Source: Saccoglossus kowalevskii (taxonomy: Eukaryota > Hemichordata > Enteropneusta > Harrimaniidae). Taken from it: DNA of 31,158 nt. A program made the position numbers and the translations under genes. A model generated the notes under the pieces. It worked only from the letters and a program-made list of their open reading frames with translations, did no database searches and had not been told where the DNA came from. Location of the stretch: contig NW_003134341.1 of the NCBI RefSeq assembly GCF_000003605.2, forward strand, positions 440,210 through 471,367. The letters run 5' to 3'. This document shows, one piece after another, positions 31,094-31,158 of the stretch (its first letter is position 1; every line of letters starts with the position of its first letter).

Positions 31094-31158
31094 GATTGAA
31101 TTCAGTGAAAATTACAGAAAATGTGAACAAATTTACCCAGATTTAATCCACAAAAAAA

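Noticed and set aside
30413-31130. Minus-strand open frames with repeated FVSFHSNLVH segments
   Set aside because: They arise from the 140-bp array, which is read in a new frame in each unit.

Overview
The window is intron-rich, AT-rich animal genomic DNA. Its three genes have short exons with GT-AG introns, and their products match bilaterian protein families closely. The sequence suits an invertebrate bilaterian, possibly a non-vertebrate deuterostome or a lophotrochozoan, but the species cannot be fixed from the sequence alone. No bacterial, plasmid or viral gene organisation is visible.

Layout. (1) About 621-5286, minus strand: the 5' end of an SH2-inositol 5-phosphatase (SHIP1/SHIP2, INPP5D/INPPL1) homologue. 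Three exons encode the whole SH2 domain, and the rest of the gene runs off the left edge. Its 3.9 kb first intron holds a decayed non-LTR retrotransposon on the minus strand and a fragment of a second one on the plus strand. (2) 5287-5928: a 642-bp interval between the start codons of two divergent genes. It carries a nuclear-receptor DR1-like site overlapping a near-perfect palindrome built on a CRE. (3) 5929-16149, plus strand: a complete very-long-chain acyl-CoA dehydrogenase gene (ACADVL), 14 coding exons and 635 residues. (4) 16150-20017: intergenic DNA between convergent genes, with a head-to-head pair of CTCF-like motifs. (5) 20018-29491, minus strand: the 3' half of a PIX/Cool Rho GEF (ARHGEF7/ARHGEF6) homologue, from the last DH helix through the PH domain, proline-rich linker and GIT-binding domain to two alternative 3' ends. 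One end is a short tail exon. The other is a coiled coil with a C-terminal PDZ ligand. (6) 29492-31158: PIX intron filled on the right by a roughly 140-bp tandem array flanked by three small hairpins.

The genes do not form one pathway. ACADVL performs mitochondrial fatty-acid beta-oxidation, SHIP is a phosphoinositide phosphatase, and PIX activates Rac/Cdc42 at adhesions and synapse-like sites. The most unusual material is non-coding: the composite DR1/CRE promoter site, the 34-35 bp minisatellite just upstream of the acceptor of an isoform-specific PIX exon, two small TIR element families (one tied to a strongly over-represented TACCGGTA octamer), and the array at the right end. I saw no clearly unprecedented gene system.
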